Shown here one piece after another: positions 18,127-26,820 of a stretch of 64,000 nt of DNA. The DNA comes from Myxococcales bacterium. GTDB taxonomy: Bacteria > Myxococcota > B64-G9. The number at the start of each line of letters is the position of its first letter. Positions within the stretch are counted from its first letter, which is position 1. The position numbers and the translations under genes were made by a program. The stretch lies in contig JAAZNF010000109.1 of the NCBI GenBank assembly GCA_012798435.1, positions 1 to 64,000 on the forward strand, written 5' to 3'. Below the pieces are notes generated by a model. The model saw only the letters and a list, made by a program, of their open reading frames with translations. It was not told where the DNA came from and searched no databases.

Positions 18127-20646
18127 ATGGACGAAAAGCCCCAGTCGAGCGGCAAGCTGCTCCCCGAGAACGCCTACCGCAAGCTCCAGCCCGGCGAGGT
18201 CTACCGCCCCATCGTGCCCGCCGAGGACCGCCGTGCGGAGGTGACCCGCTGGTCCATCGGCATGGGCCTGCTCATGGTGGTGATCTTCACCGCCGCCTGC
18301 GTGTACATGGCGCTGCGGGCCGGCAACGCCATCGAGGCCTCCATCCCCATCGCCATCCTGGCCATCTTCTTCGGGCGGGCCCGCTCGCCGGCATCCACCA
18401 TCCTGGAGAACGTCATGGTCCAGAGCGTGGGCCAGGCCGCCGGGGTGGTGGCCGCCGGGGCCTCCTTCGTCATCCCGGCCATCTACATCAACGACAAGGT
18501 GGGCGCCGCGCAGACGGGCCTGCTCCACGCCGCCTGGTGGCAGATCGCCCTGGCCTGCTTCATCGGCGGGGTGCTGGGCACGGTGCTGATCATCCCCATC
18601 CGGCGCTACTTCGTCAAAGACCAGCACGGCGAGCTCCCCTTCCCCGAGGCCACCGCCATCAACGAGATCCTGGTGACCGGCGAGAGCCAGGGCACCGGGG
18701 CGGGGAAGATCCTGCTCATCGCCTTCGCCCTGGGCGCGCTGTTCGACTTCTCGGTCGAGGCGCTCTCCTTGTGGAACGCCAACCTGACCTCGGCCGCGCT
18801 CCCCTTCGGTATGGGCGAGGCGCTCTCGGGGGTCCGGCTGGAGCTTCAGATCAGCGCGCTGGCCTCTCTGTTCGGGCTCGGCTACATCATCGGGCTCAAG
18901 TACTCGGCCATCATCGCCGCCGGCTCGGTGCTCTCGTGCCTGGTGCTGGTGCCTCTGGTGTACCTCATCGGCCGGGACGCCGGCCCGCTCTCCTACGCTG
19001 GCGGGAGCTGGCCGATCGGAGACATGAGCGCCACGGGCATCTTCAAGAACCTGGTGAAACCCATGGGCATCGGGGCCATCGCCGTCTCGGGGCTCATCGG
19101 CATCCTGCGCATGGGAAAGATCGTGGCCGGCTCGGTGTCGCTGGGATTCAAGGGGTTCTCCAAGAAGGCGCAGGCCGCCGCGGCCCCGGAGCGCACCCAG
19201 CACGACCTCTCGCCGCGCACCGTGGTGCTGATCGAGCTCGGCTCCATGCTGGCCATGGGGGCGCTGTTCGTGGTGGTGGCGTTGCTGTCGTCGCCGGGAC
19301 CGGGCGAGGAGCCCTACAGCGTGGGCCAATGCCTGCTGTTCGGCGTGGTGGGCATGCTGGCGGGCTTTTTGCTCTCCTTTCTGTTCACCCCGGTGGCCGC
19401 CCAGGCCATCGCCATCGTGGGCACCAACCCGGTGTCGGGCATGACGCTCATCACCATCGTGTTGGCCATCGGGGCCATGCTGATGGTGGGCCTGCGCGGT
19501 ACGGCCGGCATGGTGATCGCCCTCATCATCGGCACCGCGGTGTGCACCGCGCTCTCCACCTCGGGGGCACTGATTACCGACTTCAAGATCGGCTACTGGA
19601 TCGGCTCCACCCCGCGCAACCAGCAGCGCTACAAGTTCCTCGGAATGGCGGTGGCGGCGCTGGTGGTGGCCTTCGTCATCCCGCTGATGGACTCGAGCTA
19701 CCACTTCGCGGTTCCGAACCCCGCCGGCCCGGGCTGGATCCCCAACGACAACGTGCTGCCCGCCCCCCAGGCCAACATGCTGGCGGCGGTGTCGCGCGGC
19801 ATGATGAACGACCCGGCCAACCAGCCCTGGCTGCTCTACGGGCTGGGCGGCATCATCGCCATCTTGCTGTTCCTCTCCAGCGTGCCCATGCTGGCCTTCG
19901 CGCTGGGGATGTATCTTCCGCTGGGGATCAACCTGGCCCTGCTGGCCGGCGCCTTCTGCGGCTGGCTGGTGGCGCGCACCGGAAAGACGCCCGAGGAGCG
20001 CAAGCGGCGCGAGGAGCAGGGCCCGCTCATCGCCTCGGGGCTCATGGCGGGGGCGGCCATCTTCGGCATCCTCACCGCGCTCCTGCGCCTGCCCGCGCTG
20101 GGGGCGCCCGTCCAGTACATCTCGCTGGGCAAGGACTACAAGGTCGAGGCGGTGGTGGACGGCCGGGCGCTGTGCGGCGTGTCGAGCTGCGACCGGCTGC
20201 CGGCGGACTGGACGGAACGCTGCCCGGAGCTGTTTCCGCTGGATTCGCCTCTGGGGAGACTGCGTGAAACTCATCCCGACCTGTGCGGCCCGCGCCAGAG
20301 CCTCCCCGACGAGGTGCGCGAGCGCTGCAACCCCAACCTGCGCGAGATCGTGCAGACCGAGGACGAGCGGTGCCGCACCTTCTTCGTGTGCTCCCGCGTC
20401 GAGGACGGAAAGGTCGTCGAGTCGCGTGACGTGCGCAAGGACGAGCTGGACGCGACGTGCCCGCCGGGATGGAAGCGCGAACCCAAGCTCGCCCACCCGT
20501 GGTACGAGGGCGGCGTGGGGCAGGGGTTGGGGCTGCTCTTCTACCTCCTGCTGGGAATCCTGTGCTTCTGGCTGGCCCGGCTGGGCTCGCGCTGGAGCCG
20601 CGCGGCAACATCGCCGGGCGGAAAAGAAAAGAACTCAGGCAACTGA
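18127..20646 (+). CDS. OPT family oligopeptide transporter with a Cys-containing extra domain
   Basis: An 839-residue multi-pass membrane protein of the OPT superfamily, which imports oligopeptides or metal-siderophore complexes using proton gradients. Family stretches include SIPIAILAIFFGRARSPA near residue 75, LPFPEATAINEIL near 170 and many Gly-rich membrane helices. Between the last helices, residues about 670-800 form a hydrophilic, probably periplasmic domain with eight or so Cys (CGVSSCDRL, ERCPELF, DLCGPR, RCNPN, DERCRTFFVCS, TCPPGW). A final helix, LGLLFYLLLGILCFWLARL, follows. That domain is not part of the usual OPT core. ATG 18127 has GGAGGA upstream and lies 56 bases after ygiQ. 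Confidence 0.88.
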   Translation: MDEKPQSSGKLLPENAYRKLQPGEVYRPIVPAEDRRAEVTRWSIGMGLLMVVIFTAACVYMALRAGNAIEASIPIAILAIFFGRARSPASTILENVMVQSVGQAAGVVAAGASFVIPAIYINDKVGAAQTGLLHAAWWQIALACFIGGVLGTVLIIPIRRYFVKDQHGELPFPEATAINEILVTGESQGTGAGKILLIAFALGALFDFSVEALSLWNANLTSAALPFGMGEALSGVRLELQISALASLFGLGYIIGLKYSAIIAAGSVLSCLVLVPLVYLIGRDAGPLSYAGGSWPIGDMSATGIFKNLVKPMGIGAIAVSGLIGILRMGKIVAGSVSLGFKGFSKKAQAAAAPERTQHDLSPRTVVLIELGSMLAMGALFVVVALLSSPGPGEEPYSVGQCLLFGVVGMLAGFLLSFLFTPVAAQAIAIVGTNPVSGMTLITIVLAIGAMLMVGLRGTAGMVIALIIGTAVCTALSTSGALITDFKIGYWIGSTPRNQQRYKFLGMAVAALVVAFVIPLMDSSYHFAVPNPAGPGWIPNDNVLPAPQANMLAAVSRGMMNDPANQPWLLYGLGGIIAILLFLSSVPMLAFALGMYLPLGINLALLAGAFCGWLVARTGKTPEERKRREEQGPLIASGLMAGAAIFGILTALLRLPALGAPVQYISLGKDYKVEAVVDGRALCGVSSCDRLPADWTERCPELFPLDSPLGRLRETHPDLCGPRQSLPDEVRERCNPNLREIVQTEDERCRTFFVCSRVEDGKVVESRDVRKDELDATCPPGWKREPKLAHPWYEGGVGQGLGLLFYLLLGILCFWLARLGSRWSRAATSPGGKEKNSGN

Positions 20647-20806
20647 TACCTTGCCGTCGACACCGCGTCGGGGACAACACAAACAAATAACCCCAGTGCC
20701 CCTCCTGGTCTCGGGTGCTCTCCACTGCCACTTTTCGGCTCGGGTCCGGAGTGCGTTTTACGAGTCGACCGCGCCGATAACATATTGATAAACAATAACA
20801 ATCACA

Positions 20807-20819
20807 GGGGACAGGCCCC
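20807..20819 (-). repeat. REP-like palindrome, copy 5 (minus orientation)
   Basis: GGGGACAGGCCCC on the plus strand is the exact reverse complement of the core. The flank on the minus strand is GGGAATCCCT, matching the other copies. Confidence 0.7.
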
Positions 20820-20877
20820 AGGGATTCCCTGCAATTTGATTGAGCCATTGTGGATCTTGTCGTGGCGCGGCGCGCCA

Positions 20878-20941
20878 GGCGGGTCCTCCATGCAGCGGAG
20901 CCGGCTCTGCGGCGAGCAGTTAGGAGGACCCGCCGTTAAGC
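20878..20941 (+). repeat. Large palindrome ending in GTTAAGC
   Basis: GGCGGGTCCTCC (20878-20889) and GGAGGACCCGCC (20923-20934) form a perfect 12-bp inverted repeat. The 33-nt interior contains the palindrome GAGCCGGCTC. GTTAAGC follows directly (20935-20941) and fits the GTTRRRY end of an integron attC, but the matching RYYYAAC box is absent at the other end. It may be a structured RNA, a transposon end or a degenerate recombination site. Confidence 0.5.
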
Positions 20942-21029
20942 AGCCGCGCCGAAGAGAACATTGTCGGGAAAAAAGTGAAGCGCGGTCAGGTGTTGGGTGC
21001 ATTGACATGGTACGGCAGGAGCGATTCTG

Positions 21030-22673
21030 ATGGCGGTTGTTTTGACCGCATGTTCGTCATCCTCTTCAACGTCACCGGCGACTTTGGATGGGCTCGGGTC
21101 GATACAATACACCCTCGATCCCACCCGGCAGGACGTTCAGACCTATGACGTCAATTCCACGAACTACACCGTGCTCAGCGTCGAAGATGCCAACGGCTAT
21201 CGATGGATGCTCTCCATTCCCGCAGGCGCATTGTTGGCGACCCAGAAGCTTACCATGACCGCATTCTCCACCATCGATCGGTCTCAATCCCAATCAGGAA
21301 TCACAAGTGGGGTAAAGCTCGAACCGGACGGCTTGTTTTTTATCAATGCGGCAAGGTTGATGGTGACTCCGCCCCACGGCATCAAGCGGAAGGTTGGGCT
21401 GATGTTCAACCTCAGCCAGAATCAAAATGACCAGAACCGCATGGACGTGGCGTTGGCGCCCACCGAGAACACCGATACGATGGCCTACTCGGATCTGTGG
21501 CATTTCAGCGGCGAAGGTTATGGCGACAACTATTCGGATGATGCGCTGGCCACACTTCTCAACATGGCGAAAGAAGACTATCAAAATGCGGTGGCGGCCG
21601 CCAAGCTGTTTATCACAAACCCCGCTCCGGCACCTCCCGCTCCCCCGGCCATCAGCATGTTCTGCCGGTTCACCGAGGTCAACCCTGAAAATGGAGAAGC
21701 CTATGAGTTTACGAAAGAATTCATATCTCCATATGAAGACATCCTGAATGTCTTGGCAAGCACAATCAAGACGTTTCAGCTCCTCGGGGCGAATGATCAG
21801 GATGTCAACGAAGGATATACCCTGCTCTTGCAAGTCGCGCAAAAGGCCGAGAAGTCCATAATGGATCCGGGTGGCACCTATACCAGCGAAACCCCTCCCG
21901 ACCACTTGTATGCCATTATCCAAACTGCTCTCCACATCGCAAAGAGGGTTGCGCTTCTCGGGGGCGATACCAGCGCATCTCTTACGACGATAACGGCTTG
22001 GGAAGAGTACATCCGAAATTATTACCTTGACCAGCTCAAGAATACGCATGATTACCGGGCCTTCCCGATCATTATTACACTTGAAAAATGGGTGGAACTT
22101 CTCGGCGGTGAAAATCGCCTGGCCGATATCATGTCGGCGATGACCTTCGAGGTGGTCGTCGACACGAGTTTCAATGCTACCTGGACGGACTCCCAGGGAA
22201 AAGCTCAAGCAACCGGAAGCGTGACGCAACACGCGGACGTGAAAGAATTAACTGACGAATTGAGGTCGCCTGATTTCTTGTGGGGAAGTCCGACCGGTGG
22301 GAACATGGTGCTCACGTCCACGGGCGGATCCTTTACGGATTCCGGCGGAACCGTTCAGCTGGCCGGTCAGAAAGATACCAGTTCCTTGTGGCTGCTGAAC
22401 TGGGATGCGTGCGTGACCAAGAGTTTTGACGTGCGGTTGACCCTTGTTGCGAGTGAAAACAACGAGTCCAATACGATCACGGTCGCCGCATCAAATGCCG
22501 CGCTCAAAGACTACTACTGGGAGGGAGCCGCCGCTTTCATGTTCACCGTCCCGATGACGAACAAGGACCCGAACCTCGGCCATCAGAAGAGATTTTCCGG
22601 CTCCAGCTCCGTAGAAAACATCTTCACAGGCAACGGATGGGTCGATATCTCGATCGTGCATACGCCCAAGTGA
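21030..22673 (+). CDS. Hypothetical lipoprotein, lower-GC gene
   Basis: A 547-residue product of unknown function. LTAC at residues 5-8 followed by a Ser run looks exactly like a lipobox, so this is probably a lipoprotein. Only seven residues precede the Cys, with no basic charge, which is too short for a signal peptide. In the preceding frame a GTG at 20975 gives VKRGQVLGALTWY and so on, so a frameshift may have split off the real N terminus. The rest is mixed alpha/beta with a beta-rich end and a Pro/Ala spacer near 200. The gene is visibly less GC-rich than all its neighbours and uses more A/T-ending codons. This suggests transfer. Confidence 0.75.
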   Translation: MAVVLTACSSSSSTSPATLDGLGSIQYTLDPTRQDVQTYDVNSTNYTVLSVEDANGYRWMLSIPAGALLATQKLTMTAFSTIDRSQSQSGITSGVKLEPDGLFFINAARLMVTPPHGIKRKVGLMFNLSQNQNDQNRMDVALAPTENTDTMAYSDLWHFSGEGYGDNYSDDALATLLNMAKEDYQNAVAAAKLFITNPAPAPPAPPAISMFCRFTEVNPENGEAYEFTKEFISPYEDILNVLASTIKTFQLLGANDQDVNEGYTLLLQVAQKAEKSIMDPGGTYTSETPPDHLYAIIQTALHIAKRVALLGGDTSASLTTITAWEEYIRNYYLDQLKNTHDYRAFPIIITLEKWVELLGGENRLADIMSAMTFEVVVDTSFNATWTDSQGKAQATGSVTQHADVKELTDELRSPDFLWGSPTGGNMVLTSTGGSFTDSGGTVQLAGQKDTSSLWLLNWDACVTKSFDVRLTLVASENNESNTITVAASNAALKDYYWEGAAAFMFTVPMTNKDPNLGHQKRFSGSSSVENIFTGNGWVDISIVHTPK

Positions 22674-22789
22674 CCATAGACAACGATTGATATTCCGAAA
22701 TCCTGCGGGGTCAACAGAACCAGCGCGGGCGGGTACGCGTTCCGGTTACTGCCGGAGGCCGCGCCGGGGGAGGAACGTCTATGCCCGGG

Positions 22790-24103
22790 TCACTTCTTTT
22801 CTTTCGAAAGATCGACAAGGCGCGCGGCGGCCTCGGCGGTAGTGATGACCTCGAAGCCCGGGCGGGTTTCTTGCATGGCCTCGTTGAGCTGGAGCCAGCA
22901 GCCGGAGCACTCGGTGACGAGGAGATCGGCGCCGGTGGCGAGCACGCGCTCGACCTTGGTCCTGGCGATGGCGCGCGACAGATCGTAGTGCGTGAGGTTA
23001 AAACTTCCACCGTGGCCGCAGCAGTGGCAGGGGTGCTCCATCTCCACCAGACGCATGCCGGGCAGCCGGGTGAGCACAAAGCGCGGGGCGTCCTTCTCGC
23101 CGAACCCGCGCGACAGGTGGCAGGGGTCGTGGTAGGTGACCACCCGTGCCGGTCCCGAGACCTCTCGTCCCGGCCCTTCCGCGCTCCAGCCCGAGAGCGT
23201 CGAGAGCAGGCGCGAGAACGGCACCACCCGCCGGGAGAGCTCCGCGGCGCGCGCCATGCCTTCGGGATCGTCGCCGAGCAGCTCGGGCAGGTGCTGCTTG
23301 AGCATGTAGGCACACGAGGCGCACGGCGAGGTGATGGCCTCGGGCCAAGACCGCTCGGCGCCGGGTGGAAGCAGCGCGTCGAGGTTCCGGCGCAGAAGCT
23401 TGCGGGCGGACCTCTCGTCGCCGGCGCCGAACGCCGGCAGGCCGCAGCAGGCCTGCGCCGCCGGCACCGCCACGCACGCGCCGGCGGCCTGGAGCGACTG
23501 CAGCGCGGAGGCGGCGGCCTGGGGCCGTAGGTAGTTCGAGACGCAGCCGACGAACAGCGCGACGCGCATGCCGGGGCCCGCGAAGTCTCGCGGTAGTTCC
23601 CGCTCCAGGAAGAACGATGTTGCGACCGTTGGGATGATCCGCCGCTCGCCGCGCGGGCCAAAGAAGCGGATGCGCAGCCCCGACTCGCGGGGGATGCGCC
23701 GGGCCCACAGCCAGCGCAGGGCGCGCGCCGTCTTGAGCAGCCCGGTGAGCCGCAACGACGATGGCACACGGCCCAGGAGAAAACGCTTGAGCGCTCCGCC
23801 CCGCCGCTTTGCGGCGAGCTCGACCCGGGCCGCCTGCACGATGAGCGGGGTGTCCACCTGGTTGGGACAGCTCGAGGCACAGCGCCCGCACAACAGGCAG
23901 GCCGAGAGGAAATACCGGTACAGGCGCCCGTCCGGGATGTCGCCGCGCAGCACGGCGTCGGCGAGCGCGATCTTCCCGCGCGCCACACCGCCCTCGCGGC
24001 GCATCACCTCGAACACCGGGCACACCTTCATGCAGGCGCCGCAGCGCACGCAGCGCGCCATCTCCTTTTTCGCGGCTTCAGGTAAGGTCAGCGGCCGGCG
24101 CAC
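22790..24103 (-). CDS. glcF: Glycolate oxidase iron-sulphur subunit-like protein (GlcF)
   Basis: A 437-residue electron-transfer subunit. Two [4Fe-4S] motifs are near the N terminus: CVRCGACMKVCP (about 18-29) and CLLCGRCASSCP (about 70-81). Two CCG-type domains follow (FVGCVSN, ACCGLPAFG; HDPCHLSRG, HPCHCCGHGGSF), as in GlcF, LldE and HdrB. With the FAD subunit encoded upstream it should oxidise a 2-hydroxy acid such as glycolate or lactate and pass electrons to the membrane pool. The start is GTG 24103 with GGGAGG 5 nt upstream. It lies 269 bases downstream of the FAD gene on the same strand, with a strong hairpin between them. Confidence 0.85.
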   Translation of the reverse strand: MRRPLTLPEAAKKEMARCVRCGACMKVCPVFEVMRREGGVARGKIALADAVLRGDIPDGRLYRYFLSACLLCGRCASSCPNQVDTPLIVQAARVELAAKRRGGALKRFLLGRVPSSLRLTGLLKTARALRWLWARRIPRESGLRIRFFGPRGERRIIPTVATSFFLERELPRDFAGPGMRVALFVGCVSNYLRPQAAASALQSLQAAGACVAVPAAQACCGLPAFGAGDERSARKLLRRNLDALLPPGAERSWPEAITSPCASCAYMLKQHLPELLGDDPEGMARAAELSRRVVPFSRLLSTLSGWSAEGPGREVSGPARVVTYHDPCHLSRGFGEKDAPRFVLTRLPGMRLVEMEHPCHCCGHGGSFNLTHYDLSRAIARTKVERVLATGADLLVTECSGCWLQLNEAMQETRPGFEVITTAEAAARLVDLSKEKK

Positions 24104-24252
24104 GGCAGCCTCCCAATCGACCTTCAGTTGTTCGCTCGCGATATCTCACGCATAGCCTTCGACCGACCTTTGCTGTCAATGGTCTTCGAGCGCTTCGCAA
24201 CTCGCTGCGCTCGCCATTGATAGCGGTCGGGCTGCAGCTGAACCCACTGACA

Positions 24253-24278
24253 AGAAGGGAATGCTGGCATTCCCTTCT
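24253..24278 (-). other. Strong hairpin between the FAD and Fe-S subunit genes
   Basis: AGAAGGGAATGC (24253-24264) and GCATTCCCTTCT (24267-24278) form a perfect 12-bp inverted repeat with almost no loop. It sits in the 269-base gap of the minus-strand pair. No run of T follows on the minus strand, so it may be an mRNA processing or stability element rather than a terminator. Confidence 0.45.
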
Positions 24279-24372
24279 CTTTCAGAGAGAAGGTTCAAAG
24301 TTCGCAAAGCGCACGACCGCAGGGCCACCCCGGCCAACGCGACCAGGCGATGCTTCCTGTGTGTTCGAAAAA

Positions 24373-25767
24373 TCACGCCGTCTCCGCGGGGAAGATCTTG
24401 CCCGGATTGAGGATGTCGTTCGGGTCCAGCGCGCATTTCACCGCGCGCATGGCGTGCATAACCTCTGCGCCGAGTTCGAGGCCGAGGAAGGGTTGCTTGG
24501 TGGTGCCGATGCCGTGCTCGCCGCTCAGGGTGCCGCCGAGCTCGACCACCCGCTGGAAGGTCCGGCGCACCGCCTCCTCGGCCCGGCGCACCTCGCCGGG
24601 GTCCTCCGGTCGCACCAGGAAGTTGGCGTGGATGTTGCCGTCGCCGGCGTGACCGAAGCAGGCGCAGCGCACGTTCTGCTCGGCGGCGATGCGGTGGATG
24701 TCGGAGACGGCCCGGCTCAGGTTGGCGATGGGGACCACGATGTCCTCGTTGAGCTTGTGCGGGGCGAGGCGCGCCAGCGAGGGGCCCACTGCGCGGCGGG
24801 CCTTCCACATGCGCTCGGCCTGCGCCTCGTCGGCGGCGGAGCGGCAGGCGGCGCCGGGGCGCTTCTTCAGCAAGGCCTCGATCTCCGCCTGCTGGCGGTC
24901 CACCTCGGCGGGCACGCCGTCCACCTCGATGACCAGGACCGCGCCCGCCTCGCGCGGCAGGCCGGCGGGTTCGAAGTCCTCCACGCAGGCGACGGCGAAG
25001 CGGTCCAAAAACTCGATGGCCGAGGGGACGATCCCGGCCTGGAGCACCGCGGCCACCGCGTCGGTGGCATCCTCCATGCGCGCAAACGAGGCGAGCAGCG
25101 TGCCGCGCGCGGCCGGCCGGGGCAGGAGCCGAAGGGTGGCCTCGGTGATGACGCCCAGCGTGCCCTCGGAGCCGACCAGCAGCGAAACCATGTCATAACC
25201 CGAGACGCACTTGAGCGTCCGCGCGCCCAGGCGGGTGAGCTCGCCGGTGGGGAGCACCGCCTCCAGGGCCAGCACGTACTGGCGGGTGACGCCGTACTTC
25301 ACCGCGCGCGGGCCGCCGGCGTTCTCGGCCAGGTTGCCGCCGATGGTGCAGGTCTCCTTGCTCTGGGGATCGGGCGGGTAGAAGAGCCCCGCCCGGTCCG
25401 CCGCGACCTGCAAGGCGTCGGTGACCACGCCCGGCTGGACCACGGCCTGGAGGTTCTTGCCATCGATGGCCAGAATGCGGTCGAGACGGGCCAGCGAGAG
25501 CACCACGCCGCCCCGGATGGGGCGCGCGCCGCCGGTGAGGTTGGTCCCGGCACCGCGCGGCACGACGGGGAACCGCATCTGGTTGGCGAGTTTCACTACG
25601 GCCGCGACCTCGGCGGCGTCGGCGGGAAACACCACCGCCTCGGGCATGGCCGGCGGGGCCGACGGCACGGCGTCGTAGGCATGGAGCAGGAGCTCCTCCG
25701 GCGCGCTCTGGCAGTGCTCCCGGCCCACGATGGATTCGAGCTTTCGGATGATGGACCCGTCGAGCAT
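24373..25767 (-). CDS. glcD: FAD-linked 2-hydroxy-acid oxidase/dehydrogenase (GlcD-like)
   Basis: A 464-residue flavoprotein. The N-terminal PCMH-type FAD-binding domain is clear: PRGAGTNLTGGARP (about 70-84), DPQSKETCTIGGNLAENAGG, YGVTRQYVLALEAVLPTGE and GSEGTLGVITEATLRL. The C-terminal FAD oxidase domain has CFGHAGDGNIHANF and ELGGTLSGEHGIGTTKQPF, where the His residues lie at the flavin in GlcD and D-lactate dehydrogenases. The substrate could be glycolate, D-lactate or another D-2-hydroxy acid. The start is ATG 25767 with GGAGG 5 nt upstream. It is the first gene of the pair with the GlcF-like subunit. Confidence 0.9.
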   Translation of the reverse strand: MLDGSIIRKLESIVGREHCQSAPEELLLHAYDAVPSAPPAMPEAVVFPADAAEVAAVVKLANQMRFPVVPRGAGTNLTGGARPIRGGVVLSLARLDRILAIDGKNLQAVVQPGVVTDALQVAADRAGLFYPPDPQSKETCTIGGNLAENAGGPRAVKYGVTRQYVLALEAVLPTGELTRLGARTLKCVSGYDMVSLLVGSEGTLGVITEATLRLLPRPAARGTLLASFARMEDATDAVAAVLQAGIVPSAIEFLDRFAVACVEDFEPAGLPREAGAVLVIEVDGVPAEVDRQQAEIEALLKKRPGAACRSAADEAQAERMWKARRAVGPSLARLAPHKLNEDIVVPIANLSRAVSDIHRIAAEQNVRCACFGHAGDGNIHANFLVRPEDPGEVRRAEEAVRRTFQRVVELGGTLSGEHGIGTTKQPFLGLELGAEVMHAMRAVKCALDPNDILNPGKIFPAETA

Positions 25768-26148
25768 CACGCCTCCGACAATGAAGTATATCGAATTGTC
25801 CCCATTGGCAACACCAGCCTCACCAACCCGGCAACCCGGGGCCTGTCCCCAATGTTTACACTGCGATTCCGGAGGGTTACCAGCATATTGTGCGCTTATT
25901 GTATCAGCATGGAGCGGCGCAGTTGCGAAAACGCACGGTATGTTGCGAAAAAACACACGGTCTTTCCCAAAATACTGCGCCCGCGGGGTGACCGGGCTCA
26001 CTTTCCATGGTTCAGCCACATCCCGTTGTCCTTGTGAAATTATGAAAAATTGAATACTTTCCGTCACGTACAGAGTCATGACCAGCGCCGGCCTCATCGA
26101 TGCGGCGCGGGCATGAGTATTGCTAGTCTTACATGATGAGAATACGCG
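25768..26148. other. Intergenic region between divergent genes
   Basis: These 381 bases are moderately AT-rich and hold REP-like copy 6 plus a near-tandem repeat of 20 nt: GTTGCGAAAA at 25922 and again at 25942, each followed by a CACGGT. Promoters for the oxidase (minus) and the small barrel gene (plus) must lie here. No gene is seen. Confidence 0.5.
25838..25850 (+). repeat. REP-like palindrome, copy 6
   Basis: Core GGGGCCTGTCCCC, preceded by CGGCAACCC and followed by AATGTTTAC. Confidence 0.7.
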
Positions 26149-26634
26149 ATGAAGACGATGACTTCGATATTGCTTCTTACCCTGATTTCCGCAAGCGCCG
26201 GGGCCTCGGAGGGCCACTTCCTCCCGGGCCAGATGCGCGGCGGGCTCTCCTGGGACAACGTGAGCGCCATGGAGCAGGGCATCCTGCGCTTCGGCGCGGC
26301 CTTCGGCGTGACCGTCATGCGGGGACTCGAGGTCGGCTACGAGCAGCAGTTCATCGTCCCCAAGGACGGTTACGAGAGCCGCTCGTGGGGGTACTTGCGA
26401 CTGGTGCCGTTTTCGGAGTGGTACGTGAACCCGTTCCTGTCGGCTCGCACGGGATACTACGCCTACGACAACGACCGCAAGGCCTTCGCCGGCGGCGTCG
26501 GCGGCGGGCTCATCATGTTCATCGACCGGCACTTCGCCTTCGAGGCCTCGCTGTTCACCCAGTGGGTAGTCCATGGCAACATGCCCACGGAGCGGCAGGT
26601 GGACTTCGACTGGCGGGTGACGCTGTACTTCTGA
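26149..26634 (+). CDS. Small outer-membrane beta-barrel protein
   Basis: A 161-residue protein. A signal peptide ends near residue 19 (ILLLTLISASAGA). The mature part consists of alternating strands rich in Tyr, Phe and Gly and ends in DWRVTLYF with a C-terminal Phe, the barrel signature. The length allows about eight strands, as in OmpA/OmpW-sized barrels, but no named family is recognised. The ribosome site is weak (GATGAG). The following 186 bases, to the next gene, hold imperfect TTTTCCAC-type repeats and no gene. Confidence 0.65.
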   Translation: MKTMTSILLLTLISASAGASEGHFLPGQMRGGLSWDNVSAMEQGILRFGAAFGVTVMRGLEVGYEQQFIVPKDGYESRSWGYLRLVPFSEWYVNPFLSARTGYYAYDNDRKAFAGGVGGGLIMFIDRHFAFEASLFTQWVVHGNMPTERQVDFDWRVTLYF

Positions 26635-26820
26635 CTTTTCCACTGACCTTCCACAATTATTCCTCTCCTGCCCAACATCGTTTCCACTGATTTCCAACAG
26701 GTTTTTCCACCGCCCGCGTGGCCGGCCCGCGGCATGGGCCTCCCGCACGGGAGATTGCCCCGGCCGGCTTCATCGGATAAAATTCCGCTAATCAGCTCCC
26801 GTCCACTTGGAGGTTCAGAC

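Larger units (their letters stand above)
20647..21029. other. Intergenic region with REP-like copy and long palindrome
   Basis: This 383-base gap has AT-rich patches, the only minus-oriented REP-like copy (20807-20819), and a 57-nt palindrome at 20878-20934. No gene is credible. A GTG at 20975 opens a short frame discussed with the next gene. Confidence 0.5.

Noticed and set aside
20878-20941. Functional integron attC site
   Set aside because: Only one of the two required end boxes is present and no integrase or cassette array is visible, so it is reported only as a palindrome.
26635-26820. Replication origin or DnaA boxes from repeated TTTTCCAC-like strings
   Set aside because: The strings differ from TTATCCACA at key positions, are few and have no dnaA, dnaN or AT-rich unwinding region nearby.
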